From Shimia sp. (GTDB lineage: Bacteria > Pseudomonadota > Alphaproteobacteria > Rhodobacterales > Rhodobacteraceae): a stretch of DNA of 56,100 nt. Positions 44,601-53,324 of this stretch are shown here, one piece after another; position 1 is the stretch's first letter; every line of letters starts with the position of its first letter. The DNA lies in assembly GCA_024224295.1 (NCBI GenBank), contig JAAENN010000125.1, positions 1 through 56,100 of the forward strand. The letters are read 5' to 3'. The position numbers were made by a program, and so were the translations under genes. Below the pieces are notes generated by a model. That model was not told where the DNA came from and ran no database searches. It was given only the letters and a program-made list of their open reading frames with translations.

Positions 44601-45107
44601 CTGCCAGTGCGCCGTCCGCTGTCCCGTCAGGACCGGATACGCATCCAGATGCAGGAGTTGAAATCCAAAGGCGTGGCCTATCCGCTGATCTGGGCCAAAA
44701 ACCGGATTGCCTGGGAGATCGAGAAGCGCCGCCCAACGGAGGAAACCGAAGGTGAGGCGCAGGGGCAGCAGTTCCACGATGCCGAGATCGAGGCGGCTTT
44801 CCTGCGGGCTGTGGCGCAGTATCCGATGCATGCGTGGGCCGGCAATCTGGTGCTGTTCCGTCCGCCGCTGGTGGGCAAATGGGACATGGGCGACGGGCGT
44901 CTGGTGGACGCGGATCGGGCCTATGTGTTCCACGACAACGACTGGCAACAATGGGTGCCGGATGTGCAGGTGTTTGAGGTGCCGGGCGATCACGACAGCA
45001 TGGTACTGGAACCCAATGTGCGGGTGCTGGCAACCCGCATGAAAAAGGTGATCGCGGCGGCAGAAAAAGACCTGCCCAAACGCGCGGCGCGGAGGGCAGC
45101 GGAATGA
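38673..45107 (+). CDS. One-module type I polyketide synthase, KS-AT-KR-DH-ACP-TE
   Basis: A 2144-residue megasynthase. The ketosynthase (about 14-440) has the full triad Cys188 (TACSTSL), His324 (ECHGTGT) and His364 (NIGHLDTAAG). The acyltransferase (about 550-840) has Ser637 in GHSMGE. The ketoreductase (about 870-1385) has TGGFGGIG and the Ser/Tyr/Asn set in LFASSSTATA and YVAANAYLNAY. A dehydratase follows, with His1412 (EHRTLDGDAVMPG) and Asp1579 (LHPGLLDIA); DH after KR is an unusual order. The carrier domain has Ser1795 (LGGHSL), and the C-terminal type I thioesterase has Ser1947 (GGFSGGG) and His2107. All sites look intact. The start is a GTG, either 38673 or 38682. Confidence 0.93.
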   Translation: MDVVTSPTDQPVAETDIAIVGMAAHLPGAGGIDQYWHNLRNGIRSIRKLSEDELLANGESRAKLAHRNYVPAAATVDGFADFDAEFFGLSPKEAAIMDPQHRQFLEVSWEALENAGHMPEHFGGPIGVFGGCGMGSYFYFNICSNRDLVDSTGIFLLRHTGNDKDFLTTRLSHILDLNGPSLGVQTACSTSLVAVHYAAQSILNGECDMALAGGVTLELPHGRGYVFEDGEILSPDGECHAFDHRAQGTVFGSGAGVVVLRRLEDAIAEGDHIWAVIKGSAVNNDGSDKAGYLAPSVGGQAAAIADAMAIADVPADSVDYIECHGTGTYLGDPIEVAALTEAFRETTEETGFCRIGSVKTNIGHLDTAAGAASLIKTSLALHHKEMPPSLGFEKPNPAIDFESSPFAVNASLRDWESHKGPRRAGVNSLGVGGTNAHVVVEEAPARAESPESDWPFQLIAVSGRSTKALDANAANLAAHLRANPEQPLADVAHTLLNGRRAFEKRRVVVAESHEQAAAYLESGNLRRVFTHTADGDAPEVVFMFPGGGAQYVGMGCDLFETEPVFEEWMERGFAHLAGNGGEELRALWLAEGDAVAEAEERLKQPSLQLPLIMMVEYALAQLWMSWGVTPAALVGHSMGENTAACLAGVMSFEDCLGLVQLRGQLFDTVPAGGMLSIPLPLAEVEPHLSDEIDIASVNAPALTVVSGPDAALDDLSTKLAAQEIETQRVPINIAAHSRMLEPILGRFGDYLRTIQLHAPRVPIISNRTGATLLDSEATDPDYWVGHLRNTVFFADDITTLAQESARVYLEVGPGKALSSLVKMHGQVKADKVLSSLRHPEDDISDDAYFLTVLGQLWACGVAVDFDQYWGDLSRQKVVLPSYAFQRSRYFIEPGQGQIEAQDELLMRLEDTADWSYAPAWTPRLAECEIDIDSELSDAEKHSWLIFTDQGGTGAALAKRLRDAGQDVVTVTTGDAFSETGPDSYALAPERGRDGYDALIHNLMSKGRVPDRVVHMWLLTEDESHRPGSSFFHRNQEHGLMSLFFLAQAVSDENLPTPLHITAVSSGAVQVRKEVLPYPEKSTVLGAVQVIGRELPGTTCALLDVEAPTTKTRGGLVTKLLEDILATPRGQIAAWRGEKRFERSYRKVAMDGAEIQVFKDGSTYLITGGFGGIGLTLAERMIKEASANVVLLARDGLPARESWADYLRGHAPHDRVAQRIRAVERLESLGGKVLPLAADVCNVDEMAEAVETAREAFGDINGVIHAAGVIDDGPLLAKTSASIDDVLAPKLHGTQVLEKLFPDGSLDWLVLFASSSTATAPAGQIDYVAANAYLNAYAQSRLTDKTRVRAINWGLWAEVGMAAEAVAARQGHLVDAPTEAIDNPLLQGAGFDAQGNRIFTAALSAKDWILDEHRTLDGDAVMPGTGYIALAYEALKEQGETAPFALHDLLFLRPMRVNDSGTEMRLRLIRSDEGYRFEVQTAVSFDGRRGWQTHAEARLAPVRTGVPAVLDLNALKADCPVQQNGFGAALSAPQEAHMRFGPRWKVLRETALGAQKGLARLSLDAQFDGDELQLHPGLLDIATGWAMDLIPGYAQGHLWVPVGYDHLVRHGALPAEVMSHVTLVEGSSDAGSARFDVVLSDANGAVSIEVKGLSLRQVETAAGFAKAQPLSKAEVTFDEDAQAQAPLSAAEERLAHNLSQGIPPEMGADLFEAALRGDRSQVVISSLDLAALIAQAEAGAEEDNGPSQSFERPELETDFVAPETDIQRTLAGFWQDLLGVEQVGIRDSFFDLGGHSLIAVRLFAMVKKAWAIEFPISVLFEAPTIETCAAMIAERVGDTALGGEATGDTPAEAEVRPQSRFTHLVPMHQGEGGHRTPFFLVAGMFGNVLNLRHLAHLIGADRPFYGLQARGLFGDAAPHDDLVETATDYIAEMKQVQPEGPYLLGGFSGGGITAYEIARQLEALGDEVALVAMLDTPLPVRRPLSRQDRIRIQMQELKSKGVAYPLIWAKNRIAWEIEKRRPTEETEGEAQGQQFHDAEIEAAFLRAVAQYPMHAWAGNLVLFRPPLVGKWDMGDGRLVDADRAYVFHDNDWQQWVPDVQVFEVPGDHDSMVLEPNVRVLATRMKKVIAAAEKDLPKRAARRAAE

Positions 45108-46114
45108 GTGGTCCTTCCCTTTTGATCGTGATCCTGAATTGGCGCACGCCGGAGATGACCCTTAAAGCGGCCGAGGCGACGGCGCGGGAAATGGCCGGGA
45201 TCGACGGGCAGATCGTGATAGTCGACAACGACAGCGGCGATGGCTCGTTTGAGGTCATGACGGCGGGCATTGATAAGGCGGACTGGGCGAAAGGCCGCGT
45301 GGAAGTGGTGCAGTCTGGTCATAATGGTGGCTTTGGCGCGGGCAACAACTTTGGCATCCGCCATGGGCTGGCGCAGCGTGATTTTGATTTTGTCTACATC
45401 CTGAACTCCGACGCCTTTCCGGATGCAGGCAGCATCACCGCGTTGCTGGAGCATATGGACCAAATGCCAACCTGCGGCTTTGCGGGCAGCTACATTCATG
45501 GCGAAGACGGCGAACCGCATTTGACCGCTTTTCGCTTCCACTCCGTTGGCGGCGAGCTGGAAGGCGCCGCGCGGGTGGGCGTGATCAGCCGCGCATTGCA
45601 CACACACATCGTGCCCTTGCCCATCCCCGCGGAAACCACGCGGGTGGATTGGCTGGCAGGGGCGTCTATGCTGATGCGGCGTGAGGTGCTGGAGCAGATT
45701 GGCCTCTTTGACGAGACCTTCTTTCTCTACTTTGAGGAAACCGACCTCTGCCTGCGTGCTCAACGCGCGGGGTGGCACACGGATTATGTGCGCTCAAGCT
45801 CTGTGACCCACATCGGATCGGTCTCAACCGGCATGAAGACCTGGCAGCGTATGCCACAATACTGGTTTGACAGCCGCCTGCATTACTTCCGCAAAAACCA
45901 CGGCGGGGCCTATGCCTTTGCCGCCACTTTGGCACATGTCACTGGGGCCTGCCTGTGGAAACTGCGCCGTGTGATTAGCGGCAAACCCAAGCGGGACCCG
46001 GAACATTTCCTGCGTGATCTGATCACCCACTACATCACATCTCTCTTCACTCGGACGCCGCGCGAACCGTCCAAAATCCCCACATTGTCTGTTCGCAAGG
46101 AGGCCTCCTCATGA
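45104..46114 (+). CDS. Family 2 glycosyltransferase, rhamnosyltransferase-like
   Basis: A 336-residue GT2 enzyme of the RfbF/WcaA-like rhamnosyltransferase type: [44 protein letters not shown], the DXD region [10 protein letters not shown], and [20 protein letters not shown] with the ED catalytic motif. The ATG overlaps the PKS stop by 4 bp and its own stop overlaps the NRPS start by 4 bp, so a glycosyltransferase is translationally locked between the PKS and NRPS genes. This is direct evidence from layout that sugar transfer and polyketide/peptide assembly belong to one pathway. Donor and acceptor are not known. Confidence 0.9.
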   Translation: MSGPSLLIVILNWRTPEMTLKAAEATAREMAGIDGQIVIVDNDSGDGSFEVMTAGIDKADWAKGRVEVVQSGHNGGFGAGNNFGIRHGLAQRDFDFVYILNSDAFPDAGSITALLEHMDQMPTCGFAGSYIHGEDGEPHLTAFRFHSVGGELEGAARVGVISRALHTHIVPLPIPAETTRVDWLAGASMLMRREVLEQIGLFDETFFLYFEETDLCLRAQRAGWHTDYVRSSSVTHIGSVSTGMKTWQRMPQYWFDSRLHYFRKNHGGAYAFAATLAHVTGACLWKLRRVISGKPKRDPEHFLRDLITHYITSLFTRTPREPSKIPTLSVRKEASS

Positions 46115-49100
46115 GCCTTGATAGTTTCACCAACGCCGCGCCGATGTCTGCCGTGATGATTGGCAACGAAAGTCTGCTGATCCAATGCGCCTCGCTTTGG
46201 CTCGACACCGGAAACACGCTGATCGCTGTGGTGACGCGCGCGCCGGAAATCCGCGACTGGGCCACCGAAGCTGGCTTGCGGGTGATTGCGTCGGACAGTG
46301 ATCTTGCCGCTGAACTGCTGGGGGAGCGGTTTGACTGGCTGTTGAGTGTCGCCAATCTGGACATGTTGTCAGACACCGTGCTGAAGCTGCCCGCCAAAGG
46401 TGCGGTGAACTTCCACGACGGGCCATTGCCACGCTATGCGGGTTTGAATGCACCGGTCTGGGCACGCATGGCGCAGGAGCCGCGCCACGGCATCACTTGG
46501 CACAAGATGGAAGTGGGCGCGGACACCGGCGAGATTGTTGCCCAGCGCATGTTTGACATTGGGCAGGCCGACACCGCCCTGACGCTGAACACCAAGTGTT
46601 ATGCTGCCGCCATCGAGAGCTTCCCGGACGTGATGCGTGCCTTGGGCGAAGACCTCGCCAACACCCGCGCGCAGGACATGAGCCAACGCAGCTACTTTGG
46701 TCGCGCCAAACGTCCAGAGGCCGCCGGGCGGATTGATTTCCGCCGCGATGCGCAAGACGTGGTGGCGCTGGTGCGCGCGCTGGACCATGGCGATTACTTC
46801 AACCCACTGTTTGCCCCCAAAATGGTTGCCGCTGGACGGGTGCTGCTGGTGACATCTGCCGAAGTCGCCGAAAGCGCGGGTCGGGGTGAGCCCGGCGCGG
46901 TGCTATCCGTGGATGAGACCAGTGTGACCGTGGCCTGTGGCCGGGGCGCGATTGTGCTGAGCGGATTGACAGATGGGGCCGGTCAGGAAGAGACCGCCAG
47001 CCATGTGATCCGCGCAGGTGAGCGCCTGCCGCTGTTGGACAAATCCGCCAGCGACGCGCTGACCGCCACCATGACCCCGATTGCCAAAGCTGAGCCGTTC
47101 TGGCGTGCGCGCTTGGCTGAATTTGTGCCCGCCACCTTGCCGCTTATCCGCGGCGCGGGCGATCTGGCGGATATGCGCCAGCTGCCGCTTTCTATTTCTG
47201 AGACTCCCTCCAAGAGTATCCTGACCGCTGTCGCCATTTGGGCGCTGCGGTCAGGCCTTCCGGAGGTCTGTGATGTGGCCTATCGCGGTGCGGAACATCC
47301 GCAAGCGGCAGGCCTGATTTCCCCATGGGTGCCTCTGCGTGTGGGGGCCGAACTGCTGCATGACACGGTGGCCGAGGCCAACACAGCCATGGCGGAGCGC
47401 GTGGCGCAGGCCGATGCCAAAGGCAGCTTTGCCAGCGATTTGATTGCCCGCGATCCTGCACTCTCAGCACCAACGATGCCGGACTTGGCGGTGACAACCG
47501 GCGGCTTGGCAGGCCCCATCGAAGGCGCGTCGATGACCGTGGCGATTGGCGCAACCGGTGCGGTGCTGCACTTTGATGCGGCGCGGATATCCCCTGAACA
47601 CGCCGCGCGTTTGGTAGCGCGCTTGGTATTGATCTGCACACAGATTGGCACAGCGGCCAACGTGGCCGATCTGGACGTGCTGCCCGAGGCGGAGCGCACT
47701 GAGGTGTTGACCACATGGAATGCCACTGAGGCGCCGTTTGATCCCGATTTCACCATGGCGGCACAGTTTGAGGCGCAGGTGGCCAAGACGCCGGACGCCC
47801 CGGCGCTGGTGTTTGAGCATGAGGTGCTGAGTTATGCCGACCTGAACGCCCGCGCCAACCGTGCAGCACATGTGTTGCGCGACATGGGGGTGACCCGTGG
47901 CGCGTTGGTGGGACTTTGCTTGCGCCGGTCGCCGGATTTGGTGGTCGCCGCTTTGGCAATCCTGAAAGCGGGCGGGGCCTATGTGCCGATGGACCCGGCC
48001 TACCCTGCCGATCGTCTGGCCCATTACATCAGTGACAGCGGCGCAAGTGTGATTGTGACACAGGCCGTGCTGACCCGCGACTTGCCCGTGCACAACGCGC
48101 AGGTGCTTGAGATGGATACGGACGCGCGGCTTTCTGCAGCGTCAGCGTACACTCCGGAGGCCATCGTCACCGGCGATGATCTCGCCTATCTGATCTACAC
48201 CTCTGGCTCGACCGGCACCCCCAAAGGCGTGATGGTCGAGCACGGCAATGTCGCGAATTTCTTTGCCGGGATGGACGCGCGCATCCAATATGAGGCGGGC
48301 GACAGCTGGATGGCGGTCACATCACTGTCTTTTGACATTTCGGTGCTGGAACTGTTTTGGACCCTGTCGCGCGGTTTCAAGCTGGTGCTGTCGGGGGATG
48401 AAACCACCACGCAGATTTCGGGTGGCCGTTTGCCAGCCACCGCGGGTGGCATGGATTTCTCGATCTACTACTGGGGCAATGACGATGGTCAGGGCTCCAA
48501 GAAATACGAACTTTTGCTGGAAGGGGCAAAGTTTGCCGACGCCCACGGCTTCTGCGCGGTCTGGACGCCAGAGCGGCACTTCCACGCCTTTGGTGGCCCC
48601 TACCCCAACCCCTCGGTGACCGGTGCAGCGGTCGCGGCAGTGACCAAACAAATTGGCGTGCGGGCGGGATCCTGTGTCTCGCCATTGCACCACACGGCGC
48701 GCATCGCCGAAGAATGGGCGGTGATCGACAACCTCACCAATGGGCGGGCTGGCCTCGCGATTGCCAGTGGCTGGCAGCCGGATGATTTTGTGCTGCGGCC
48801 TGAAAACACGCCGCCGCGCAACCGCGATGTGATGTTTGAGCAAATGGACGACCTGCGAAAACTTTGGCGCGGCGAAGAGGTGGCATTCCCTAAAAATGAC
48901 GGCGCGATGCATCCGGTGATGACACAGCCGCGCCCGGTGTCCAAAGAGCTGCCACTGTGGGTGACCACAGCGGGCAACCCGGAGACATGGAAAGATGCGG
49001 GGCGCAATGGTTGTAACGTGCTGACGCACCTGTTGGGGCAGAGCGTGGAAGAAGTTGGCGCGAAAATTGCGCTCTACCACGACGCGTTGCGCGAAGCCGG

Positions 49101-50772
49101 ACACAACCCGGATGACTTTACCGTCACTTTGATGCTGCACAGCTTTTTGGCAGAAGATCGCGACACCGCCCGCGAGATTGCACGCGAGCCGATGAAAGAT
49201 TACCTGCGCGCGGCGGCTGGCTTGATCAAAAGCTACGCGTGGGCGTTCCCGGCGTTCAAAAAACCCGAAGGCGTGAACAACGCGTTTGAGCTGGACCTTG
49301 GTATTCTGAGCGACGACGAGTTGGAAGAAATCCTTGATTTCGCCTTCCTGCGCTATTTTGAGGACAGCGGGCTGTTTGGCACGGTGGAAGATGCTTTGGA
49401 TCGGGTCGAGCAGGTCAAGCGCATTGGCGTGACCGAGATTGCTTGTCTGATCGATTATGGCATCGACAGTGCGACAGTGTTGGAAGGGCTAAAACCGCTG
49501 GCCGAGGTGCTGAAACGCGCCAATGAAGGCGGCGAGCTGGACCCTGAGGACGTGTCGATTGCGGCACAAATGATCCGTCATAAGGTGAGCCACCTGCAAT
49601 GCACCCCATCGATGGCGCGGCTATTGACCGACAACGAAGAGGCGCGGTTTGCGCTCTCTGGTGTGAAGCAGATGATGGTGGGCGGCGAGGCGCTGTCTGG
49701 CAGTCTGGTGACCGATCTGAACGCAGCCAGCGGTGCCAAAGTGCAAAACATGTATGGCCCAACCGAAACTACCATCTGGTCAACCTCGGCGATGGCGGAT
49801 GCCAGCGAAGGCGTCGCCAACATCGGTGATCCCATTGCCAACACGCAGGTCTATGTGGTGGACGCCTCGGGCGCGCCTGTGCCTGTGGGCGTGGCTGGCG
49901 AGCTGTTGATCGGCGGCGTCGGGGTGACCCGTGGCTATTGGCGGCGGGACGCGCTGACAGCGGAGCGGTTCATTGCCAATCCGTTTGGGGATGGGCGTCT
50001 CTATCGCACCGGCGACCTTGTGCGCTGGCGCGCGGATGGCAAGCTCGACTTCCTCGGAAGGGTGGATCATCAGGTGAAGCTGCGCGGCTATCGGATTGAG
50101 CTGGGTGAGATTGAAACCCGGCTGGAAGAGGTGCCCGGCGTGGCGCAGGCCGTGGTTATGGCACGCGAAGACACCGAAGGCGACGTGCGGCTGGTGGCCT
50201 ATCTGCGTGGTGACGTGCCCGGGGAGGCAGACATTCGGGCACAGTTGCGCGAGCACCTGCCAAGCTTCATGCGGCCACAGCACTATGTGACGCTGAGGGA
50301 CTTCCCGCTGACGCCCAACAAGAAGGTCGATCGCAAGGCGCTGCGGCGTCCTGAGGAAACCCGCAAGATCACCACGCCAAAGGTCGAAGCTGCGGCCCCG
50401 TCTGCGCCTGTGGCAGCGGGAGGCGACATTGCCAAACTGGTGGCAGATGTCTGGGCCGAGGTAATGGGTGTGCGCGAAGTGGTGGCCACCGACAACTTCT
50501 TTGATCTGGGCGGCCACAGCTTGCTGGCGGTGCAGGCCCACCGTGAAATCCGGGCACGGTCAGGTGCAGCGAAGTTGTCGATCACGGATGTGTTCCGCTT
50601 CCCAACGCTAAATGCGCTGGCGGGCCGTGTACAAGAGCTGACCGGCACGCCCAAACCGACGGATGCGCCGGAAGCCAAAGCCGCCGAAGAGGTCAGCGAA
50701 CAAGCACAAAGCCGCGCGGAAACTATGAGCAAACGCCGCGCCATGCGGGCGCGGCGGGGGGCGCGGACATGA
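46111..50772 (+). CDS. One-module NRPS: formyltransferase - half C domain - A domain split by luciferase-like monooxygenase - PCP
   Basis: A 1553-residue protein. Residues about 10-300 are a formyltransferase with Asn100, His102 and Asp138, matching the spacing of the catalytic N/H/D of Met-tRNA formyltransferase. Residues about 325-540 look like the C-terminal lobe of a condensation domain; HHxxxDG is absent. The adenylation domain starts near 545, with A3 ([11 protein letters not shown], about 696) and A4 (FDISVLELF, 741). Residues about 780-1138 are a MupA/Atu3671-type FMN luciferase-like monooxygenase ([21 protein letters not shown]). A-domain sequence resumes at TPSMARLL, then NMYGPTETT (1213). 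The carrier Ser is Ser1470. There is no thioesterase. Predicted substrate by pocket residues: glycine. Confidence 0.92.
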   Translation: MSLDSFTNAAPMSAVMIGNESLLIQCASLWLDTGNTLIAVVTRAPEIRDWATEAGLRVIASDSDLAAELLGERFDWLLSVANLDMLSDTVLKLPAKGAVNFHDGPLPRYAGLNAPVWARMAQEPRHGITWHKMEVGADTGEIVAQRMFDIGQADTALTLNTKCYAAAIESFPDVMRALGEDLANTRAQDMSQRSYFGRAKRPEAAGRIDFRRDAQDVVALVRALDHGDYFNPLFAPKMVAAGRVLLVTSAEVAESAGRGEPGAVLSVDETSVTVACGRGAIVLSGLTDGAGQEETASHVIRAGERLPLLDKSASDALTATMTPIAKAEPFWRARLAEFVPATLPLIRGAGDLADMRQLPLSISETPSKSILTAVAIWALRSGLPEVCDVAYRGAEHPQAAGLISPWVPLRVGAELLHDTVAEANTAMAERVAQADAKGSFASDLIARDPALSAPTMPDLAVTTGGLAGPIEGASMTVAIGATGAVLHFDAARISPEHAARLVARLVLICTQIGTAANVADLDVLPEAERTEVLTTWNATEAPFDPDFTMAAQFEAQVAKTPDAPALVFEHEVLSYADLNARANRAAHVLRDMGVTRGALVGLCLRRSPDLVVAALAILKAGGAYVPMDPAYPADRLAHYISDSGASVIVTQAVLTRDLPVHNAQVLEMDTDARLSAASAYTPEAIVTGDDLAYLIYTSGSTGTPKGVMVEHGNVANFFAGMDARIQYEAGDSWMAVTSLSFDISVLELFWTLSRGFKLVLSGDETTTQISGGRLPATAGGMDFSIYYWGNDDGQGSKKYELLLEGAKFADAHGFCAVWTPERHFHAFGGPYPNPSVTGAAVAAVTKQIGVRAGSCVSPLHHTARIAEEWAVIDNLTNGRAGLAIASGWQPDDFVLRPENTPPRNRDVMFEQMDDLRKLWRGEEVAFPKNDGAMHPVMTQPRPVSKELPLWVTTAGNPETWKDAGRNGCNVLTHLLGQSVEEVGAKIALYHDALREAGHNPDDFTVTLMLHSFLAEDRDTAREIAREPMKDYLRAAAGLIKSYAWAFPAFKKPEGVNNAFELDLGILSDDELEEILDFAFLRYFEDSGLFGTVEDALDRVEQVKRIGVTEIACLIDYGIDSATVLEGLKPLAEVLKRANEGGELDPEDVSIAAQMIRHKVSHLQCTPSMARLLTDNEEARFALSGVKQMMVGGEALSGSLVTDLNAASGAKVQNMYGPTETTIWSTSAMADASEGVANIGDPIANTQVYVVDASGAPVPVGVAGELLIGGVGVTRGYWRRDALTAERFIANPFGDGRLYRTGDLVRWRADGKLDFLGRVDHQVKLRGYRIELGEIETRLEEVPGVAQAVVMAREDTEGDVRLVAYLRGDVPGEADIRAQLREHLPSFMRPQHYVTLRDFPLTPNKKVDRKALRRPEETRKITTPKVEAAAPSAPVAAGGDIAKLVADVWAEVMGVREVVATDNFFDLGGHSLLAVQAHREIRARSGAAKLSITDVFRFPTLNALAGRVQELTGTPKPTDAPEAKAAEEVSEQAQSRAETMSKRRAMRARRGART

Positions 50773-51503
50773 CCCTGTCGCCCAATCAGCATCTTGTGGC
50801 CTTAAAATCTCTGGCGGAGCGCATTGCCCCGCCACAGGTCGCCGTGGCCGTGACCGACCCCGCGCGTGGGGTGGCTGTGGTTTGGCCGCAGGAAGCACCT
50901 GCCATTGCTCGCGCCGTGCCCAAACGGCGGCGCGAGTTTGCCGCCGGACGTCAAGCCGCGAGGCTGGCGATGCAGACATTGGGTGTATCGGAACAAGCCG
51001 TGCCGACACGCCCCGACCGTGCGCCGCAGTGGCCCAAAGGTTTGACCGGATCGATCACCCATGACGCCACCAGTTGCGTGGCGATTTTGGGGGCAGGCCG
51101 CCATTTCCATGCGCTGGGCGTGGATGTGGAACCCGATGCGCCGCTCCACGAAGACCTGATCGCCGAGATCTGCCTGCCACAGGAACACGCCTGGTTGATG
51201 GAAGTGCCAGCCCCTCGCCGCGCCCTGATGGCGCGGCGGCTATTTTGCGCCAAAGAGGCGGTGTACAAAGCGCAATATCCCCTCACACAGACGTTGTTTG
51301 GCTTTGACGCCATTCAGGTTACACTGAACGTGCGCAGCACCGGCTTCACCGCGCGGTTTATGCAATCTGTGGGGGATGTGCCCGAAGGAACGGTGCTGTC
51401 TGGACAATGCGGCACCGGTGGCGGTCACGTACTCGCCATGGTCACGCTGGGCGCACAAGCGGGCATGGAAAACGCAAATTTTCCGGTTTGCGCCACGGGA
51501 TAA
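50769..51503 (+). CDS. 4'-Phosphopantetheinyl transferase (EntD/Sfp type)
   Basis: A 244-residue enzyme that attaches the phosphopantetheine arm from CoA to carrier-domain serines. The Mg2+-binding motifs are present: ALGVDVEPD (about residues 117-125) and [13 protein letters not shown]. The N-terminal pattern ([13 protein letters not shown]) and SITHD segment are of the EntD subgroup. The ATG overlaps the NRPS stop by 4 bp. It very likely activates Ser1795 of the PKS and Ser1470 of the NRPS, which makes the locus self-sufficient for carrier activation. Confidence 0.93.
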   Translation: MTLSPNQHLVALKSLAERIAPPQVAVAVTDPARGVAVVWPQEAPAIARAVPKRRREFAAGRQAARLAMQTLGVSEQAVPTRPDRAPQWPKGLTGSITHDATSCVAILGAGRHFHALGVDVEPDAPLHEDLIAEICLPQEHAWLMEVPAPRRALMARRLFCAKEAVYKAQYPLTQTLFGFDAIQVTLNVRSTGFTARFMQSVGDVPEGTVLSGQCGTGGGHVLAMVTLGAQAGMENANFPVCATG

Positions 51504-51535
51504 CCACATTCGATTGTCATAAATTGTCTGCAAGA

Positions 51536-51554
51536 GCACGAATCCGAGTCGTGC
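51536..51554. promoter_or_regulatory. Near-perfect 19-bp palindrome holding two GANTC sites
   Basis: GCACGAATCCGAGTCGTGC has 8 of 9 base pairs symmetric. It contains GAATC (51540-51544) and GAGTC (51546-51550), placed symmetrically around the central C. It lies 22 bp before the start of the Wzz-like gene in the 73-bp gap after the phosphopantetheinyl transferase gene. It may be an operator whose binding depends on CcrM methylation. Confidence 0.55.
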
Positions 51555-51576
51555 CAAGACGATATTGAGGACCGGC

Positions 51577-52848
51577 ATGGACAAGTTCCAATCATTTGGC
51601 GAGGTGCTGAGCATGCTGCGCAGGAGGTTTTTCCTGTGGGCAAGCATCATTGTCATTGGCGGGTTGATCTCGCTCGCCTATGTGCTGGGGCTGCCACGCG
51701 AATATGAGACCTACGCCACCATTCAAATCGAGCAGCCCTCGATCAAAACCGGCGCAACCACGCCTGGGGCGCTGAACGCCGATATCCTGCAAAAACTGCA
51801 AATTGTGGAACAGCGCGTGATGGCGCGGGACAACCTGCTGACCATCATCGACAAGTTTGGCCTCTACGCGGATGCACCGCTCAGCGAATTGCAGAAGGTG
51901 GACCTACTCCGCAATGCAGCAGGCGTTGTGCATATCACCAATCCGGATTTTCGCTGGCGTCAGGACATCAGCCCGTCTGCGCTTTTGGTCTCTGTGCGCA
52001 TGACCGATCCGGTTCTTGCGGCCAATGTTGCCAACGAGTTGGTGAACAATGTGCTGGAGCAAGAAGAAAAGCGCCGTACCGAGCAAGTCAGCGAAACGCT
52101 GTCATTCTTTGACAGTGAGGAACGCCGCATTGGCGCCGCGATCACCAATCTGGAACAACAGATTGCCGATTATAAACAGGAAAACGCTGTGCTGCTGCCC
52201 GGCGGGGTAGAGGCCCTGCGCACCCGGCTCACGGACTTGCAGCAGATCGAATTGGAAGTGCAGCGCCAGCTTTTGGAGAATGTTGGCATTTCCAGTGGGG
52301 GCAATTCCGTGCGTGCCCAGCGCCTGCGTCGCCTGCAAGAAGAGGGCGAACTGTATCAGATTGAAATCGCCGAGATCGAGGCCGCGCTCAAAGACACGCC
52401 GCGCATTGAGCAGCAATACAATCGCCTCGAGCGGCAACTGACCAAATTGGAAGAACAGTATCAAGCGATCACCGCCGGCAAGGCTGAGGCGGAGATGCAG
52501 CAGATGCTGGAGGCCAGCCAGAAAACCGACAGTTTCACCGTTCTGGAAAAGGCGCTGCCGCCGGACTGGCCGATTACGCCATCGCGTAAACGCATTCTGG
52601 CTATGGGCGGTGTACTGTCTGTCATGCTCGCTTTGAGCCTGGTGTTTGTGCTGGAAATGCGCAGCCCAGTGATCTGGACACGTGGTCAGATGGAACGCCA
52701 GCTGCGCCTGCGTGCAGTGGCAGCCATTCCGGTTCTTGAGACCCCGCGTCAACGCCGGATACGCAAGCTGCGGCGCGGCGCCAAAGTGGTCGGACTGCTA
52801 GCGGTGTCTGGCGGATTGGCGGCAATGATTCTGAAATTGGGCAAATAG
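51577..52848 (+). CDS. Wzz/GumC-like chain-length determinant protein (no kinase domain)
   Basis: A 423-residue inner-membrane polysaccharide co-polymerase. It has a first helix (about residues 21-43), a Wzz-type periplasmic domain (TYATIQIEQPSI, then DPVLAANVANELVNNVLEQE), a long coiled-coil region (about 165-295), a second helix (about 333-352), and a basic cytoplasmic tail with a possible further hydrophobic segment at the end. No tyrosine-kinase (Wzc C-terminal) domain is present, and no Wza-like outer-membrane gene is in the window. The ATG at 51577 follows TTGAGGA. It should set polymer length together with the Wzy-like protein downstream. Confidence 0.9.
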   Translation: MDKFQSFGEVLSMLRRRFFLWASIIVIGGLISLAYVLGLPREYETYATIQIEQPSIKTGATTPGALNADILQKLQIVEQRVMARDNLLTIIDKFGLYADAPLSELQKVDLLRNAAGVVHITNPDFRWRQDISPSALLVSVRMTDPVLAANVANELVNNVLEQEEKRRTEQVSETLSFFDSEERRIGAAITNLEQQIADYKQENAVLLPGGVEALRTRLTDLQQIELEVQRQLLENVGISSGGNSVRAQRLRRLQEEGELYQIEIAEIEAALKDTPRIEQQYNRLERQLTKLEEQYQAITAGKAEAEMQQMLEASQKTDSFTVLEKALPPDWPITPSRKRILAMGGVLSVMLALSLVFVLEMRSPVIWTRGQMERQLRLRAVAAIPVLETPRQRRIRKLRRGAKVVGLLAVSGGLAAMILKLGK

Positions 52849-53324
52849 CGGCCGCAATCGCGCCACAATTCGACCCGGTTGCGCGGGCTTTTTTGCGAAT
52901 CGCTGCCAACTTTTGGTTGAGTGACGTTTAGTCAGTTTTTCACCCTACGAAACAATCAAAAAGCAGTTTACACCACCGTTTCCAAACGCGAACCACAATT
53001 TGGCAAGCTTGTCACAAATTTTAACCAAGACCTCAAAAAGTATCGAAAGTATAATGCGTCATATCCTTTATTTTCAATTTGTTACGGTAAACTATCCGAA
53101 AGTTAAGGTGGATTTCTGTAAATTTGTGACTAATGTAAGTCCTGGGTGGGCGCTTCTTATGAAGGAGCATCAAAAAAAGCGACGTCGCAAGGACCTATGT
53201 GATCAGCCCCTGCTGCCGGGGTGCTTAATCTAACAAGGTACGTGAGACACACGTTCGGACCTTATCGGATCCGGCGAAGAAACGTTGCGGTTCAATTTGA
53301 TGCCCTTCTGGTTGGGTTACGGGG
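52849..53324 (+). other. 476-bp AT-rich gene-less region before the sugar-phosphate transferase gene
   Basis: From about 52910 to 53130 the composition is markedly AT-rich compared with flanking genes. It contains a perfect TATAAT (53050-53055) without an obvious -35 box. A 24-codon open frame (53159-53233; basic, starting MKEHQKKRRRKDL) has no convincing ribosome site and is probably not translated. The region likely carries the promoter and a long 5' leader for the downstream polysaccharide genes. Confidence 0.5.
52874..52894 (+). terminator. Possible weak terminator behind the Wzz-like gene
   Basis: A short stem CCCG/CGGG (52874-52877 with 52884-52887) is followed by C and six or more T residues. 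The stem is short, so termination would be partial. Confidence 0.4.

Noticed and set aside
38673-45107. Polyunsaturated fatty acid synthase
   Set aside because: Despite the KR-before-DH order there is only one carrier domain, a type I thioesterase, and no companion Pfa genes.
53159-53233. Short basic leader peptide before the priming transferase
   Set aside because: No convincing ribosome site precedes the ATG and there is no attenuator-like pairing that would support translation control.
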